A stretch of DNA of 64,000 bases from Fimenecus sp045594885 (GTDB lineage Bacteria > Bacillota > Clostridia > Oscillospirales > Acutalibacteraceae): contig JAZNZJ010000012.1 in NCBI GenBank assembly GCA_045594885.1, positions 11,358-75,357 of the forward strand. Reading direction: 5' to 3'. Positions 50,618 through 59,935 of the stretch are shown piece after piece. The notes under the pieces are model-generated. The model did not search any database, was not told where the DNA came from, and saw nothing but the letters and a program-made list of their open reading frames with translations. The first letter of the stretch is position 1. Every line of letters starts with the position of its first letter. The position numbers were made by a program, and so were the translations under genes.

Positions 50618-53600
50618 ATGTCTTTTGTTCATTTGCATGTTCATACAGAATATAGCTTGCTTGATGGTGTTTGCCGTCTTGACAGGCTTTGTTCTGTTGC
50701 AAAAGAACGGGGACAAAATGCAATTGCAATTACTGACCACGGTAATTTATTTGGTGCTGTTGATTTTTACAAAGCGGCAAAAAAAGCGGGAATTAAACCG
50801 ATTATCGGCTGTGAGGTTTATGTTGCCGCGCGTTCTAGATTTGATAAGGTATATGGTGTTGATTCTGAAAGACATCATCTTGTTTTACTTTGTAAAAATG
50901 AAACGGGTTATCAAAATCTTATTAAAATGGTTTCATCTGCTTGGGTTGACGGATTTTACACAAAACCAAGAATAGACCGTGAACTTTTAGAAAAGCATCA
51001 CGATGGTTTGATTGCTCTTTCTGCTTGTCTTGCGGGTGAAGTGCCTAAATGTATTTCTAACGGTGATTATCACCGTGCTAAAGAAACTGCACTTTGGTAT
51101 GAATTTGTGTTCGGTAAGGGTAATTATTACCTTGAAATGCAGAATCATGGATTGGCTGAACAATTGCACGTCAATGATGTTCTAGTACGAATATCAAATG
51201 AAACGGGTATTCCGCTTGTTGCAACTAATGACGTTCATTATATTGACCGTGAAGATGCAAAAACGCAGAAAATATTAATTTGTATTGCAACTAACCATAC
51301 AATTGACGAAGAAAATTCTCTTGAGTTTGAAACGGATAATTTTTATTTGAAGACTGAAGATGAAATGCGTTCATTGTTTGCATCTTTACCCGGTGCAATC
51401 GAAAATACGCAAATAATTGCTGATAAATGTAATTTTGATTTTGAATTCGGTAATACAAAATTGCCTAATTTTGATGTTCCCGACGGTAAATCACATTATG
51501 AATATTTTAAAGAAAAATGCTATGAAGGTTTAAAAAAACGTTACGGATTAAATCCTGATAAGCAATATATTGACCGTCTTGAATATGAGTTATCAGTTAT
51601 AAATGATATGGGATATGTTGACTATTTTTTAATAGTGGCCGACTTCATTCAGTATGCTCGTGATAACTCAATTCCCGTTGGACCTGGCAGAGGCTCGGGT
51701 GCGGGTAGTATTTGTGCTTACTGTATGGGAATAACTAATATTGACCCCATAAAATATAATCTTATTTTTGAAAGATTTTTAAATCCTGAAAGAGTAAGTA
51801 TGCCCGATATTGACGTGGATTTCTGCTATGAACGTCGTCAAGAAGTAATTGACTATGTTATAAAGAAATATGGTGCTGACCATGTATCTCAAATTGTCAC
51901 ATTTGGTACAATGAAAGCACGTGCCGCTTTGCGTGATGTGGGTAGGGCAATGGGACTTTCATACGCAACTGTTGATAATATTGCGAAAAAAATTCCACGA
52001 GTCCTTGGTATAACAATTGAAGATGCACTTAAAGACAGTGAAGAACTTCAAGCTTTGTATGAAAGTGACGACAAAATAAAAGAGTTAATTGACACATCAA
52101 AAAGTGTTGAAGGTATGCCAAGAAACTCGTCAACTCATGCTGCGGGTATTGTTATTACTGACCGTCCCGTCAGCGATTATGTTCCATTGGCAAAAAACGA
52201 TGAATCAGTAGTGACGCAGTTTACAATGACCACAATTGAAGAATTGGGTCTTCTTAAAATGGACTTTCTTGGACTTCGTACACTTACGGTAATCAACGAT
52301 TGCGTTAAAAAGATTAAAGAAACAAATCCCGATTTTGATATTGACAATATATCTTATGATGACCAAAAGGTTTATTCCCTTTTTACAGCAGGACAGACTG
52401 ATGGTGTATTTCAATGCGAATCAAACGGTATGAGAAGTGTATTTACACGACTCAAGCCTACAAATCTTGAAGATATTATTGCGGTTATTTCATTGTATCG
52501 TCCGGGGCCGATGGACTCAATCGACAGTTATATCGAAAATCGCCACAATACTAACAGAATAAAATATAAAACTCCAATGCTTAGTGATATTCTTGACGTT
52601 ACTTACGGTTGTATGGTCTATCAGGAGCAGGTTATGCAGATTTTCCGTTCACTCGCAGGTTACTCATTGGGCAGGGCAGATATTGTGCGACGTGCAATGT
52701 CAAAGAAAAAACATAAAGTACTTGAAGCAGAGCGCACTTTCTTCTGTGAAGGATGTGCAAAAAATGGAATATCACAAAATGTAGCAAATGAAATTTTTGA
52801 TGATATGTCCTCTTTTGCATCATATGCTTTTAACAAATCTCACGCAGCTGCATATGCTGTTGTTGCTTATACAACCGCATATCTTAAATGCTATTATCCG
52901 GCTGAGTTTATGGCTGCGCTTTTAACAAGTGTGCTTGATGACAGTGCAAAGGTTGCGGGGTATATTGATGATTGTAAAAGAAACGGCATTACAATTCTTT
53001 CTCCAAATGTAAATTACAGTTTTAAAACATTTGCGGCAAATGTTAAGCAAGAAAATTCAATTATGTTTGGACTTCTTGCAATTAAAAATCTTGGTCATGA
53101 TTTTATTGATTCAATTATAAACGAACGCAATATGAATGGGGAATACACATCTTTCTATTCATTCTGTAAACGTGTTCACGGTAAAGGCTTTAACAGAAGG
53201 GCAGTAGAGAGCCTTATCAAAAGCGGTGCACTTGATAATCTTGGAAATAATCGCCACGAAATGCTTAATAATCTCCCATTCATAATTGATGAACTTGATG
53301 ACTCACGTCGCAGAAATCTTGATGGACAAATCGGGTTCTTTGATTTGCTTAACAGTGATTCTGACAGTGGTTATGTAATGAAATCATTTACTGAATTTTC
53401 TACAAATGAATTGTTAACAATGGAAAAAGAAACAACGGGGCTTTATATTTCGTCACATCCCATGAATGAGTATTCTGAGCTTATAAAGAAACTTAAATGT
53501 GACAGAATTACCGATATTGTCAATTCCGATGAAGATGATGATGTTTATTATGATGCTTCGTCTGTCAAAGTTATGGGAATTGTTAACGGAATCACAAAAA

Positions 53601-54049
53601 AACAGACAAAAAGTGGTGAAACAATGGCTTTTGTCACATTGGAAGATGTTTCAGGTTCAATTGAAGTAATTGTTTTTCCTAAATTATATGCAAAGTATTC
53701 AAACATTATGAATAACGGTGCAGGTTTATTTGTGGGTGGCAGACTTTCAGTGCGAGAAGAGGAAAAAACAAAGATTATTCTTGATTTTGCTGAATCTTTA
53801 GAAAGTGTTAAAGATAAACAATCAAGAAAAAACGGATTATTCATAAGAGTAGAGAATAATCAGTGCAAAAAATACTTTGAATGTGCTAAATATCTGCAAG
53901 ACAATTCAATAGCAGGTGATGTGCCCCTTTACTTTTATTTTTCTGACACCAAAAAGTATTTTCCTACTAAAAGGATTGCTGTTGATGAGAATTTGATTAA
54001 TGGTCTTAAGAAAATTGCAGGTGTTCAGAACGTTATATTGCAAAATTGA
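50618..54049 (+). CDS. dnaE: DNA polymerase III alpha subunit, DnaE type
   Basis: DnaE is a family C DNA polymerase; in Firmicutes it primes and extends the lagging strand together with PolC. The 1143-residue protein has the N-terminal PHP domain (HLHVHTEYSLLDG) and the polymerase core with GPGRGSGAGS at about 350 and the catalytic aspartates in PDIDVDF at about 397. A helix-hairpin-helix region follows, then the OB-fold (VKVMGIVNGITKKQTKSG) at about 983. Length fits DnaE1 or DnaE3 rather than PolC. RBS GAGGTA precedes ATG 50618. Confidence 0.96.
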   Translation: MSFVHLHVHTEYSLLDGVCRLDRLCSVAKERGQNAIAITDHGNLFGAVDFYKAAKKAGIKPIIGCEVYVAARSRFDKVYGVDSERHHLVLLCKNETGYQNLIKMVSSAWVDGFYTKPRIDRELLEKHHDGLIALSACLAGEVPKCISNGDYHRAKETALWYEFVFGKGNYYLEMQNHGLAEQLHVNDVLVRISNETGIPLVATNDVHYIDREDAKTQKILICIATNHTIDEENSLEFETDNFYLKTEDEMRSLFASLPGAIENTQIIADKCNFDFEFGNTKLPNFDVPDGKSHYEYFKEKCYEGLKKRYGLNPDKQYIDRLEYELSVINDMGYVDYFLIVADFIQYARDNSIPVGPGRGSGAGSICAYCMGITNIDPIKYNLIFERFLNPERVSMPDIDVDFCYERRQEVIDYVIKKYGADHVSQIVTFGTMKARAALRDVGRAMGLSYATVDNIAKKIPRVLGITIEDALKDSEELQALYESDDKIKELIDTSKSVEGMPRNSSTHAAGIVITDRPVSDYVPLAKNDESVVTQFTMTTIEELGLLKMDFLGLRTLTVINDCVKKIKETNPDFDIDNISYDDQKVYSLFTAGQTDGVFQCESNGMRSVFTRLKPTNLEDIIAVISLYRPGPMDSIDSYIENRHNTNRIKYKTPMLSDILDVTYGCMVYQEQVMQIFRSLAGYSLGRADIVRRAMSKKKHKVLEAERTFFCEGCAKNGISQNVANEIFDDMSSFASYAFNKSHAAAYAVVAYTTAYLKCYYPAEFMAALLTSVLDDSAKVAGYIDDCKRNGITILSPNVNYSFKTFAANVKQENSIMFGLLAIKNLGHDFIDSIINERNMNGEYTSFYSFCKRVHGKGFNRRAVESLIKSGALDNLGNNRHEMLNNLPFIIDELDDSRRRNLDGQIGFFDLLNSDSDSGYVMKSFTEFSTNELLTMEKETTGLYISSHPMNEYSELIKKLKCDRITDIVNSDEDDDVYYDASSVKVMGIVNGITKKQTKSGETMAFVTLEDVSGSIEVIVFPKLYAKYSNIMNNGAGLFVGGRLSVREEEKTKIILDFAESLESVKDKQSRKNGLFIRVENNQCKKYFECAKYLQDNSIAGDVPLYFYFSDTKKYFPTKRIAVDENLINGLKKIAGVQNVILQN

Positions 54050-54059
54050 TTTTCTATAC

Positions 54060-54088
54060 TTGCTTTTTAATGATACTTATGATATCAT
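54060..54088 (+). promoter_or_regulatory. Possible promoter and inverted repeat before pfkA
   Basis: TTGCTT (54060-54065) and TATCAT (54083-54088) are 17 bases apart. AATGATA and TATCATT around the second half (about 54069-54089) form a 7-bp inverted repeat that overlaps the -10, a possible operator. Confidence 0.4.
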
Positions 54089-54134
54089 TTATAAAAATGT
54101 GGTAATTTTTAGCAAAGTCTGAAGGGTGATAAAA

Positions 54135-55097
54135 ATGAAAACTATAGGTGTTCTTACAAGCGGTGGCGACGCACCAGGTATGAATGCGGCTGTACGTGCA
54201 GTTGTTCGTGCAGGTTGCGAAAACGGATTTCGCGTTATGGGTATAAGACGTGGTTACAACGGTCTTATGCAGGGTGATATGTATGAAATGAATCTTCGTA
54301 GTGTTTCAAACATTATTAACCGTGGCGGTACAGTTCTTTATTCAGCAAGAAGTCCTGAATTCAAAACTGAAGAAGGTCTTCAAAAAGCTCTTAATGTAGC
54401 AAAAGAAGTTGGACTTGAGGGTATTGTTGTTATCGGTGGTGACGGCTCATTCCGTGGTGCACGTGATTTGTCTCTCCGTGGTCTTCCTTGCGTTGGTGTT
54501 CCCGGTACAATTGATAATGATATTGCTTGTAGTGAATATACAATCGGTTATGATACCGCAATGAATACAGTTCTTGAAATGGCTGACAGACTTCGTGATA
54601 CATCTGAGTCACATGACCGTTGCTCAGTAATTGAGGTTATGGGTCGTCGTGCAGGTTATATTGCACTTAATGCTGGTATTGCTTGCGGTGCAACTACTAT
54701 ACTTATTCCTGAAGTCGAATATGATTTTCAGCGTGATGTTATTGAAAGAATGAAGAGAACACAGAAAACCGGCAAAAAGCACTTTATCATTATTGTTGCT
54801 GAAGGTGTTGGCGGTGTTAATGAAATGGCCAAACGTATTGAAGCCGAAACAGGTGTTGAAACAAGAGCAACTGTTTTAGGTCATGTTCAACGTGGTGGTC
54901 ATCCTACAGTTCGTGACAGAGTTACTGCTTCTCTTATGGGCTACAAGGCTGTTGAACTTCTTAAAGAGGGTATAGGCAATAGAGTAATTGCAATGCAACA
55001 CGATGATATTGTTGATTTCGATATTTTTGAAGCTCTCAATATGAAGAAATCACTTGACCTTGATATGTACAAAATTGCACACGAAATTTCTATTTGA
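54135..55097 (+). CDS. pfkA: 6-phosphofructokinase
   Basis: PfkA phosphorylates fructose 6-phosphate and is the main control point of glycolysis. The 320-residue protein has GGDAPGMNAAVRAVVR at the start, the ATP loop GGDGSFRGA at about 103, the catalytic PGTIDNDI with Asp at about 127-129, the MGRRAGY substrate segment and the HVQRGG motif near 250. The frame reaches GTG 54126, but AAGGGTG is the RBS there and ATG 54135 is the start. aroK lies 3 bases after its stop. Confidence 0.96.
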   Translation: MKTIGVLTSGGDAPGMNAAVRAVVRAGCENGFRVMGIRRGYNGLMQGDMYEMNLRSVSNIINRGGTVLYSARSPEFKTEEGLQKALNVAKEVGLEGIVVIGGDGSFRGARDLSLRGLPCVGVPGTIDNDIACSEYTIGYDTAMNTVLEMADRLRDTSESHDRCSVIEVMGRRAGYIALNAGIACGATTILIPEVEYDFQRDVIERMKRTQKTGKKHFIIIVAEGVGGVNEMAKRIEAETGVETRATVLGHVQRGGHPTVRDRVTASLMGYKAVELLKEGIGNRVIAMQHDDIVDFDIFEALNMKKSLDLDMYKIAHEISI

Positions 55098-55100
55098 TTT

Positions 55101-55595
55101 ATGTCCAATATTGTTCTTATAGGTATGCCGGGTTGTGGCAAGAGCACAGTTGGTGTTATTCTTGCAAAAACCTTGGGCATAGGTTTTGTTGATACTGATT
55201 TGATAATTCAGCAACGTGAAAATCGTCTTTTACAAGATATTATTGATTTAGATGGTATCGAGAAGTTTTTAGATTGTGAAGCGGAAGCGGTAATGTCGCT
55301 TGAGTGTGATAATTGTGTTATTGCAACCGGCGGAAGTGTAATTTTTCGTGAAAAAGCAGTTGAGCATTTAAAAAGCAATGGTAAAATCTTTTATCTCAAT
55401 GTTTCTCTCGATGAAATTAAAAAACGTCTTGATAATATAAGCACTCGTGGTGTTGCGGCATCAAAAAATCAGACAATTGATGATATTTTTAATGAACGTT
55501 CACCGCTTTATAGAAAATATGCTGATTACATTCTTGATTTGAAAGACAGTTCTGCTGAGCAAACAGTTGAAAAAATTGTAAAATTTTATAAATAA
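55101..55595 (+). CDS. aroK: Shikimate kinase
   Basis: AroK phosphorylates shikimate in aromatic amino acid synthesis. The 164-residue NMP-kinase-fold protein has Walker A GMPGCGKSTVG at the start, the shikimate-binding Asp in VDTDLIIQ (about 34), the ATGGS substrate loop at about 78 and the lid-region Arg in RSPLYRKYAD. ATG 55101 begins 3 bases after the pfkA stop, so the genes are coupled and share a terminator. Pairing with pfkA is unusual, and no other shikimate gene is nearby. Confidence 0.9.
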   Translation: MSNIVLIGMPGCGKSTVGVILAKTLGIGFVDTDLIIQQRENRLLQDIIDLDGIEKFLDCEAEAVMSLECDNCVIATGGSVIFREKAVEHLKSNGKIFYLNVSLDEIKKRLDNISTRGVAASKNQTIDDIFNERSPLYRKYADYILDLKDSSAEQTVEKIVKFYK

Positions 55596-55599
55596 TTAT

Positions 55600-55652
55600 T
55601 CGCCTTACGGTATTTTCAAAATTAGTGAAAATTCTCCGTAAGGCGATTTTTT
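55600..55652 (+). terminator. Intrinsic terminator of pfkA-aroK
   Basis: TCGCCTTACGG pairs with CCGTAAGGCGA, with an inner ATTTTC/GAAAAT stem, followed by a run of T. Confidence 0.9.
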
Positions 55653-55718
55653 TACCTAAAATATTAGTCACTATTTGAGGAAAATTATTATTGAAATAAA
55701 TTTCTCGGAGGTGAGTTT

Positions 55719-56939
55719 TTGTGTAATTTTTTTAAGAAATTTGCAATATTTTCTGCTTTATTTAGTTTTGTTATTTTTTCATTGATATATATTGGCGATA
55801 AGAATATTCCCGATACAATAGTTACCATTGAAAATACTGACTATAAAGCGAAAAGTATATTTGGATTATCATTGTTTCAATTGAATTTTAATGATAATAA
55901 TAATTCAGATTCAGAACGTGTTTTTCAGAATAAAGCAGAAATTGAACTTCTTAATATTATTCCCGTAAAGACTGCCGAAATAACAAATACCAAAAGAAAA
56001 TATGTTTCTTTGGGGGGCGAATTGTTCGGGATTAAATTATATACAGATGGTATTATTGTTGTAGATACAACATCCGTGTTAACCGATAAAGGTAATATAA
56101 ACCCCGCAGAAAAGGCTGGCTTAAAAAAAGGAGATATTATAAAAAGTGTGAATAACACCAAAGTAAGTTGTACCAAAGAATTAGTAAAGTTTCTTGAGGC
56201 AAGTAAAGGTCAGCCATTAAGTTTTGAAATTGCTCGCAAAGAAAAAATTTTAAAATTAGAATTTGCAACATGTAAAGAATCAGAAACAGGAAAATATAAG
56301 GCAGGCTTATGGGTGCGTGACAGTTCAGCAGGTCTCGGCACAATTACCTTTTATGATTGTAATTCAAATGTATTTGCGGGCTTAGGGCACGGAATATATG
56401 ATGTAGATACAAATCAAATAATGCCATTGGGAAAAGGCGAGGTATATAATGCAAATATAAAAGGAATGTACAAGAGCGAAAACGGCAATGTTGGTGAGTT
56501 GTGTGGAATAATTTCAGGGGAGTCCAAGGGAGAAATATACTTGAATGAGAATACAGGTGTTTATGGGTTTATGCTTTGCAATAAAAACCAAATGATTCCT
56601 GTTGCAATGACCCACGAAATTGAAACCGGGGACGCAAAAATTTGTTGTACAGTTGATAATGGTGGAGTAAAAGAGTATGACATAAAAATTAGAAAGATTT
56701 TTTCAAATTCAATCAATAAAGATATGATAATAGAAATAACTGATTCTGAATTAATTGAAAAAACAGGCGGAATAGTACAAGGAATGAGTGGTTCGCCCAT
56801 AATACAAAACGGAATGCTTGTAGGTGCAATAACTCATGTTTTTGTAAATGACAGCACACGTGGATACGCAATTTTTGCAGAAAAAATGCTTGAAACATCA
56901 AAGGATATCCAAACTAAAGAATATGATAATGTCTCGTAA
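55719..56939 (+). CDS. spoIVB: SpoIVB peptidase (S55)
   Basis: SpoIVB is the forespore-secreted serine peptidase that triggers the SigK checkpoint by cleaving SpoIVFA. The 406-residue protein has an N-terminal membrane anchor (about 9-29), a PDZ domain (about 95-190, KAGLKKGDIIKSVNNTKV) and the S55 domain with the catalytic His224 in GLGHGIYD and Ser359 in GMSGSPII. The start is TTG 55719 behind GGAGGTG. Gene order differs from Bacillus, where spo0A follows; here an unrelated secreted-protein cluster follows. A SigG promoter was not identified. Confidence 0.94.
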   Translation: MCNFFKKFAIFSALFSFVIFSLIYIGDKNIPDTIVTIENTDYKAKSIFGLSLFQLNFNDNNNSDSERVFQNKAEIELLNIIPVKTAEITNTKRKYVSLGGELFGIKLYTDGIIVVDTTSVLTDKGNINPAEKAGLKKGDIIKSVNNTKVSCTKELVKFLEASKGQPLSFEIARKEKILKLEFATCKESETGKYKAGLWVRDSSAGLGTITFYDCNSNVFAGLGHGIYDVDTNQIMPLGKGEVYNANIKGMYKSENGNVGELCGIISGESKGEIYLNENTGVYGFMLCNKNQMIPVAMTHEIETGDAKICCTVDNGGVKEYDIKIRKIFSNSINKDMIIEITDSELIEKTGGIVQGMSGSPIIQNGMLVGAITHVFVNDSTRGYAIFAEKMLETSKDIQTKEYDNVS

Positions 56940-56953
56940 ATGTTTTTAATTAC

Positions 56954-56980
56954 ACCGACTATATTAGTCGGTATTTTTTT
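56954..56980 (+). terminator. Intrinsic terminator of spoIVB
   Basis: ACCGACTA and TAGTCGGT form an 8-pair stem with a 3-base loop, followed by ATTTTTTT. Confidence 0.85.
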
Positions 56981-56989
56981 ATTTTTATA

Positions 56990-57019
56990 TTGACGATATG
57001 TGTTAATATGTGGTAAAAT
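56990..57019 (+). promoter_or_regulatory. Promoter of the exported-protein cluster
   Basis: TTGACG (56990-56995) and TAAAAT (57014-57019) are 18 bases apart, 64 bases before the first gene of the cluster. Confidence 0.55.
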
Positions 57020-57082
57020 ACATAAGATTATAAGGAATAATATGCCTTATTAGAAAACTTTGACAGATAAGTAGGAGGAACT

Positions 57083-59896
57083 ATGAAAAAAGTTAAAGAA
57101 TTATTGGGAAAGGTTAAGAGTCTTGATAAAAAGAAAAAGATTCTTTTAATCGTTCTCGTATGTGTTTTAGTTTTAGCAATCGCCGGCGGTATTATTGCCG
57201 CAGTTGTATTGGGTGGTGGCGAAGTATTTAATGACGAGCCTACAGGTGAAAATACTACATATACTGTAAGTGTTGAAACTGCAGGTGGTATGCCTATGTC
57301 TGCAATAGACGTATATGTGTATGATAGTAAAAATCTTGACAATATGCGTGACTATGGCAAGACTGATGAAAATGGTAAAATAACATTTAATATTCCTGAA
57401 AGCAATAAATATGCAATTGTTCTTTCAGGCGTGGCAAAAGGATATAATGTTGAAGAAAGTTATAAGTTTAAAGATGCAAGTGCCGAAATTGTACTTACAT
57501 CTTCACTTATCACAGGAGAAGATATTTCAACAGCCACACTTGGACTTGGAGATGTAATGTATGACTTTACTGTTATGGAAGCAAAAGACGGTAAAGAAAT
57601 CAAACTTTCAGATGTTCTTAAAAAGAAAGACCTTGTTGTTCTCAACTTCTGGTACACAACTTGTTCTTGGTGTGTTGAAGAATTCCCACTCATTGAAACA
57701 GTTTATAATGAATACAAGGATAGTGTTGAAGTAATTGCACTTAACCCGATGGAAGATAATACTGCGGTTAAACCATTCCAAGAGCAGTATAAGCTTACAT
57801 TCCCTATGGCTGCTTGTCCTTCTTCATGGTCAAATACTTTTGGAATTCAAGGTTATCCCACAACTATTATGATTGACCGCTATGGTGTAATCTGTCTTGT
57901 TGAGTCGGGTGCTGTAACAAGCAAGAGACCTTGGGTGTCTGCTTTTGACCACTTTACTGCAAAAGATTATGAGCAGAAGCTTTGCGTAAACGGTATCGGT
58001 GACTTGCTTACTCAGGTTAAACCAAATGTTGAAATGCCCAAATCAGAGAAAATTGCTGAATTAATCAATAAGGGTGATATAAATGTTACATATCGCCCTG
58101 AAACTGAAGATGAAAATGCAGAGTACATCTGGCCATTTATTGAAGGCGAAAAGCTTGGCGAGTCTTGCATTTATGCTTCAAATAAGGGTATTGATGATTC
58201 TTATGCAATTATGTATGCAGATGTTGAACTTAAAAAAGGTCAGGCATTGGGCTTTGACTATCTTATTTCCTCTGAACATCTTTGTGATATTTTATATGTA
58301 ATCGTCAATGACGAAGATATTTTCCAAATTTCTGGTGTTTCTGATACTGAAAAATGGCAGTCATGTTATCCCGTTGTTGCTGACGAAGATGGCACTTATG
58401 AAGTTGCTTTGTGCTTTATGAAGGACAGTGACGGTTCAGCAGGTGATGACACAGTATATATTGATAATATGAGAGTTGTGAATGAGGCTGATATTGATGT
58501 TGCAACATATCTTCCTCGTCAGGCTGCAGTTACAAAAGATGATGGTGATACATATTCATATGTAAGTGTTGTTTACAATGAAAATGACGGCTATTATCAT
58601 GTTGGTTCTGCAAACGGTCCGCTTCTTCTTGCAGACCTTATGAACTACACACAGTTTAATGAAGAAGAATCAATTCACGACATTGTGTATGCCGGTGATG
58701 CTGACAAAGATGGTATTAAGCTTTATGACTACGAAAAAGACGGTGGCAAGGGAATGGTTAAATATTTCTCTTATGCGTCTAATTCAAGTATTAGTGGTGT
58801 TTGTACCGTTACTAGAGAATTAGCAGAAATGCTTAAGCAGGTAGCAGAAATCGCAGGTTTTGAAGATGATGAAAACGAATGGCTCAAGATATGCAAGTAT
58901 TATCAGGCATACGGTAAAAATGTTAAACAGCTTGATGACCCAATCAAAGGTCTTTCAACTTTCTCTGCATTTAAAACAACTTTAGGTAAGAATGTACCTT
59001 CAAACTATTTCTACTATGACCGTGCAATTATTCCAAGAGGTATGTTCTCTGAATTCACACCTTCAAAATCAGGTGTGTATCGTTTCACATCAAAGAGTGA
59101 TTATCAAGAAGGTATTGATGCTTGGATATTCAACAGTAATGGTGAAGTAATTTATACATATGAGCACGATGAAAGATTATATACTGACACAATCAACTGC
59201 TCTATGGTTTACTATATGGAAGCAGGTAAGTCATATTATATTAATATGGCATTCTGGGATATTTACGCAACAGGTACAATCAACTATGATGTAGAGTATC
59301 TTGGTGCTTCATATAAAATGTTGCGTGCTTGTGCGCCTGGTTACTTTACTTATGACAGTAACGCAACCGGTGACGTGATGTATGACATTATTACAGGTGG
59401 TATTACTCCTGTTCTCAAAAACGGTAAATATTACGAATCAAAGACAAACAGTTTGATTTATGCTGATTTTACAAGTCTTACAAGCATTTTTGACCATTCA
59501 ATTCTTGAGATGATTGAAATGGGTGGTTTTGACTTCAGCAAATCTGAAACTGACGGTGAAATTCTTGCTTATATGGCACAGAATGATAATGACGTTGAAA
59601 AGACAAAGGAATATCTTAAGAAGCTCTGGGGCGAAGATTATGATGCAAATGCTGATATTTATCAGATAGATGATATTTTCGCAGGTCGTTATCATGGTGA
59701 TGGTCCTAACCTTACTGCTGAAATGCGTGAATATGCAAAGAAAGTAGATAAATCGGGTGCAGACCATAAGGGTTGTGTAGTTGTTGACGAAAGACTCGCT
59801 GAAATTTTACAACTTCTTATGGATAAATACACATTTGAAGGTGTAGATAATTCTTGGATTAAGCTTTGTTATTACTACGATAATTTAGGTAAATAA
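57083..59896 (+). CDS. Large anchored extracytoplasmic protein with transthyretin-like, TlpA-thioredoxin and repeated C-terminal modules
   Basis: The 937-residue protein has a Lys-rich N terminus and one transmembrane helix (about 20-44). A transthyretin/SpaA-like beta-sandwich follows (about 53-135; DENGKITFNIPE). A TlpA-type redoxin domain spans about 150-300, with C194-S-W-C197 in FWYTTCSWCVEEFP and cis-Pro loop YPTTIMIDRYG. A large C-terminal half follows: a jelly-roll-like part (about 345-475), one unrecognised module at about 497-612, a PPC-like domain at about 655-745 (FTPSKSGVYRF) and a second copy of the module at about 776-936. It probably acts outside the membrane as a thiol-disulfide protein. 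Its parts reappear split between the two downstream lipoproteins. Confidence 0.8.
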   Translation: MKKVKELLGKVKSLDKKKKILLIVLVCVLVLAIAGGIIAAVVLGGGEVFNDEPTGENTTYTVSVETAGGMPMSAIDVYVYDSKNLDNMRDYGKTDENGKITFNIPESNKYAIVLSGVAKGYNVEESYKFKDASAEIVLTSSLITGEDISTATLGLGDVMYDFTVMEAKDGKEIKLSDVLKKKDLVVLNFWYTTCSWCVEEFPLIETVYNEYKDSVEVIALNPMEDNTAVKPFQEQYKLTFPMAACPSSWSNTFGIQGYPTTIMIDRYGVICLVESGAVTSKRPWVSAFDHFTAKDYEQKLCVNGIGDLLTQVKPNVEMPKSEKIAELINKGDINVTYRPETEDENAEYIWPFIEGEKLGESCIYASNKGIDDSYAIMYADVELKKGQALGFDYLISSEHLCDILYVIVNDEDIFQISGVSDTEKWQSCYPVVADEDGTYEVALCFMKDSDGSAGDDTVYIDNMRVVNEADIDVATYLPRQAAVTKDDGDTYSYVSVVYNENDGYYHVGSANGPLLLADLMNYTQFNEEESIHDIVYAGDADKDGIKLYDYEKDGGKGMVKYFSYASNSSISGVCTVTRELAEMLKQVAEIAGFEDDENEWLKICKYYQAYGKNVKQLDDPIKGLSTFSAFKTTLGKNVPSNYFYYDRAIIPRGMFSEFTPSKSGVYRFTSKSDYQEGIDAWIFNSNGEVIYTYEHDERLYTDTINCSMVYYMEAGKSYYINMAFWDIYATGTINYDVEYLGASYKMLRACAPGYFTYDSNATGDVMYDIITGGITPVLKNGKYYESKTNSLIYADFTSLTSIFDHSILEMIEMGGFDFSKSETDGEILAYMAQNDNDVEKTKEYLKKLWGEDYDANADIYQIDDIFAGRYHGDGPNLTAEMREYAKKVDKSGADHKGCVVVDERLAEILQLLMDKYTFEGVDNSWIKLCYYYDNLGK

Positions 59897-59935
59897 TCCG
59901 TTAGCTCTTTGTAATTATATAAAGGAGTTTGAATA

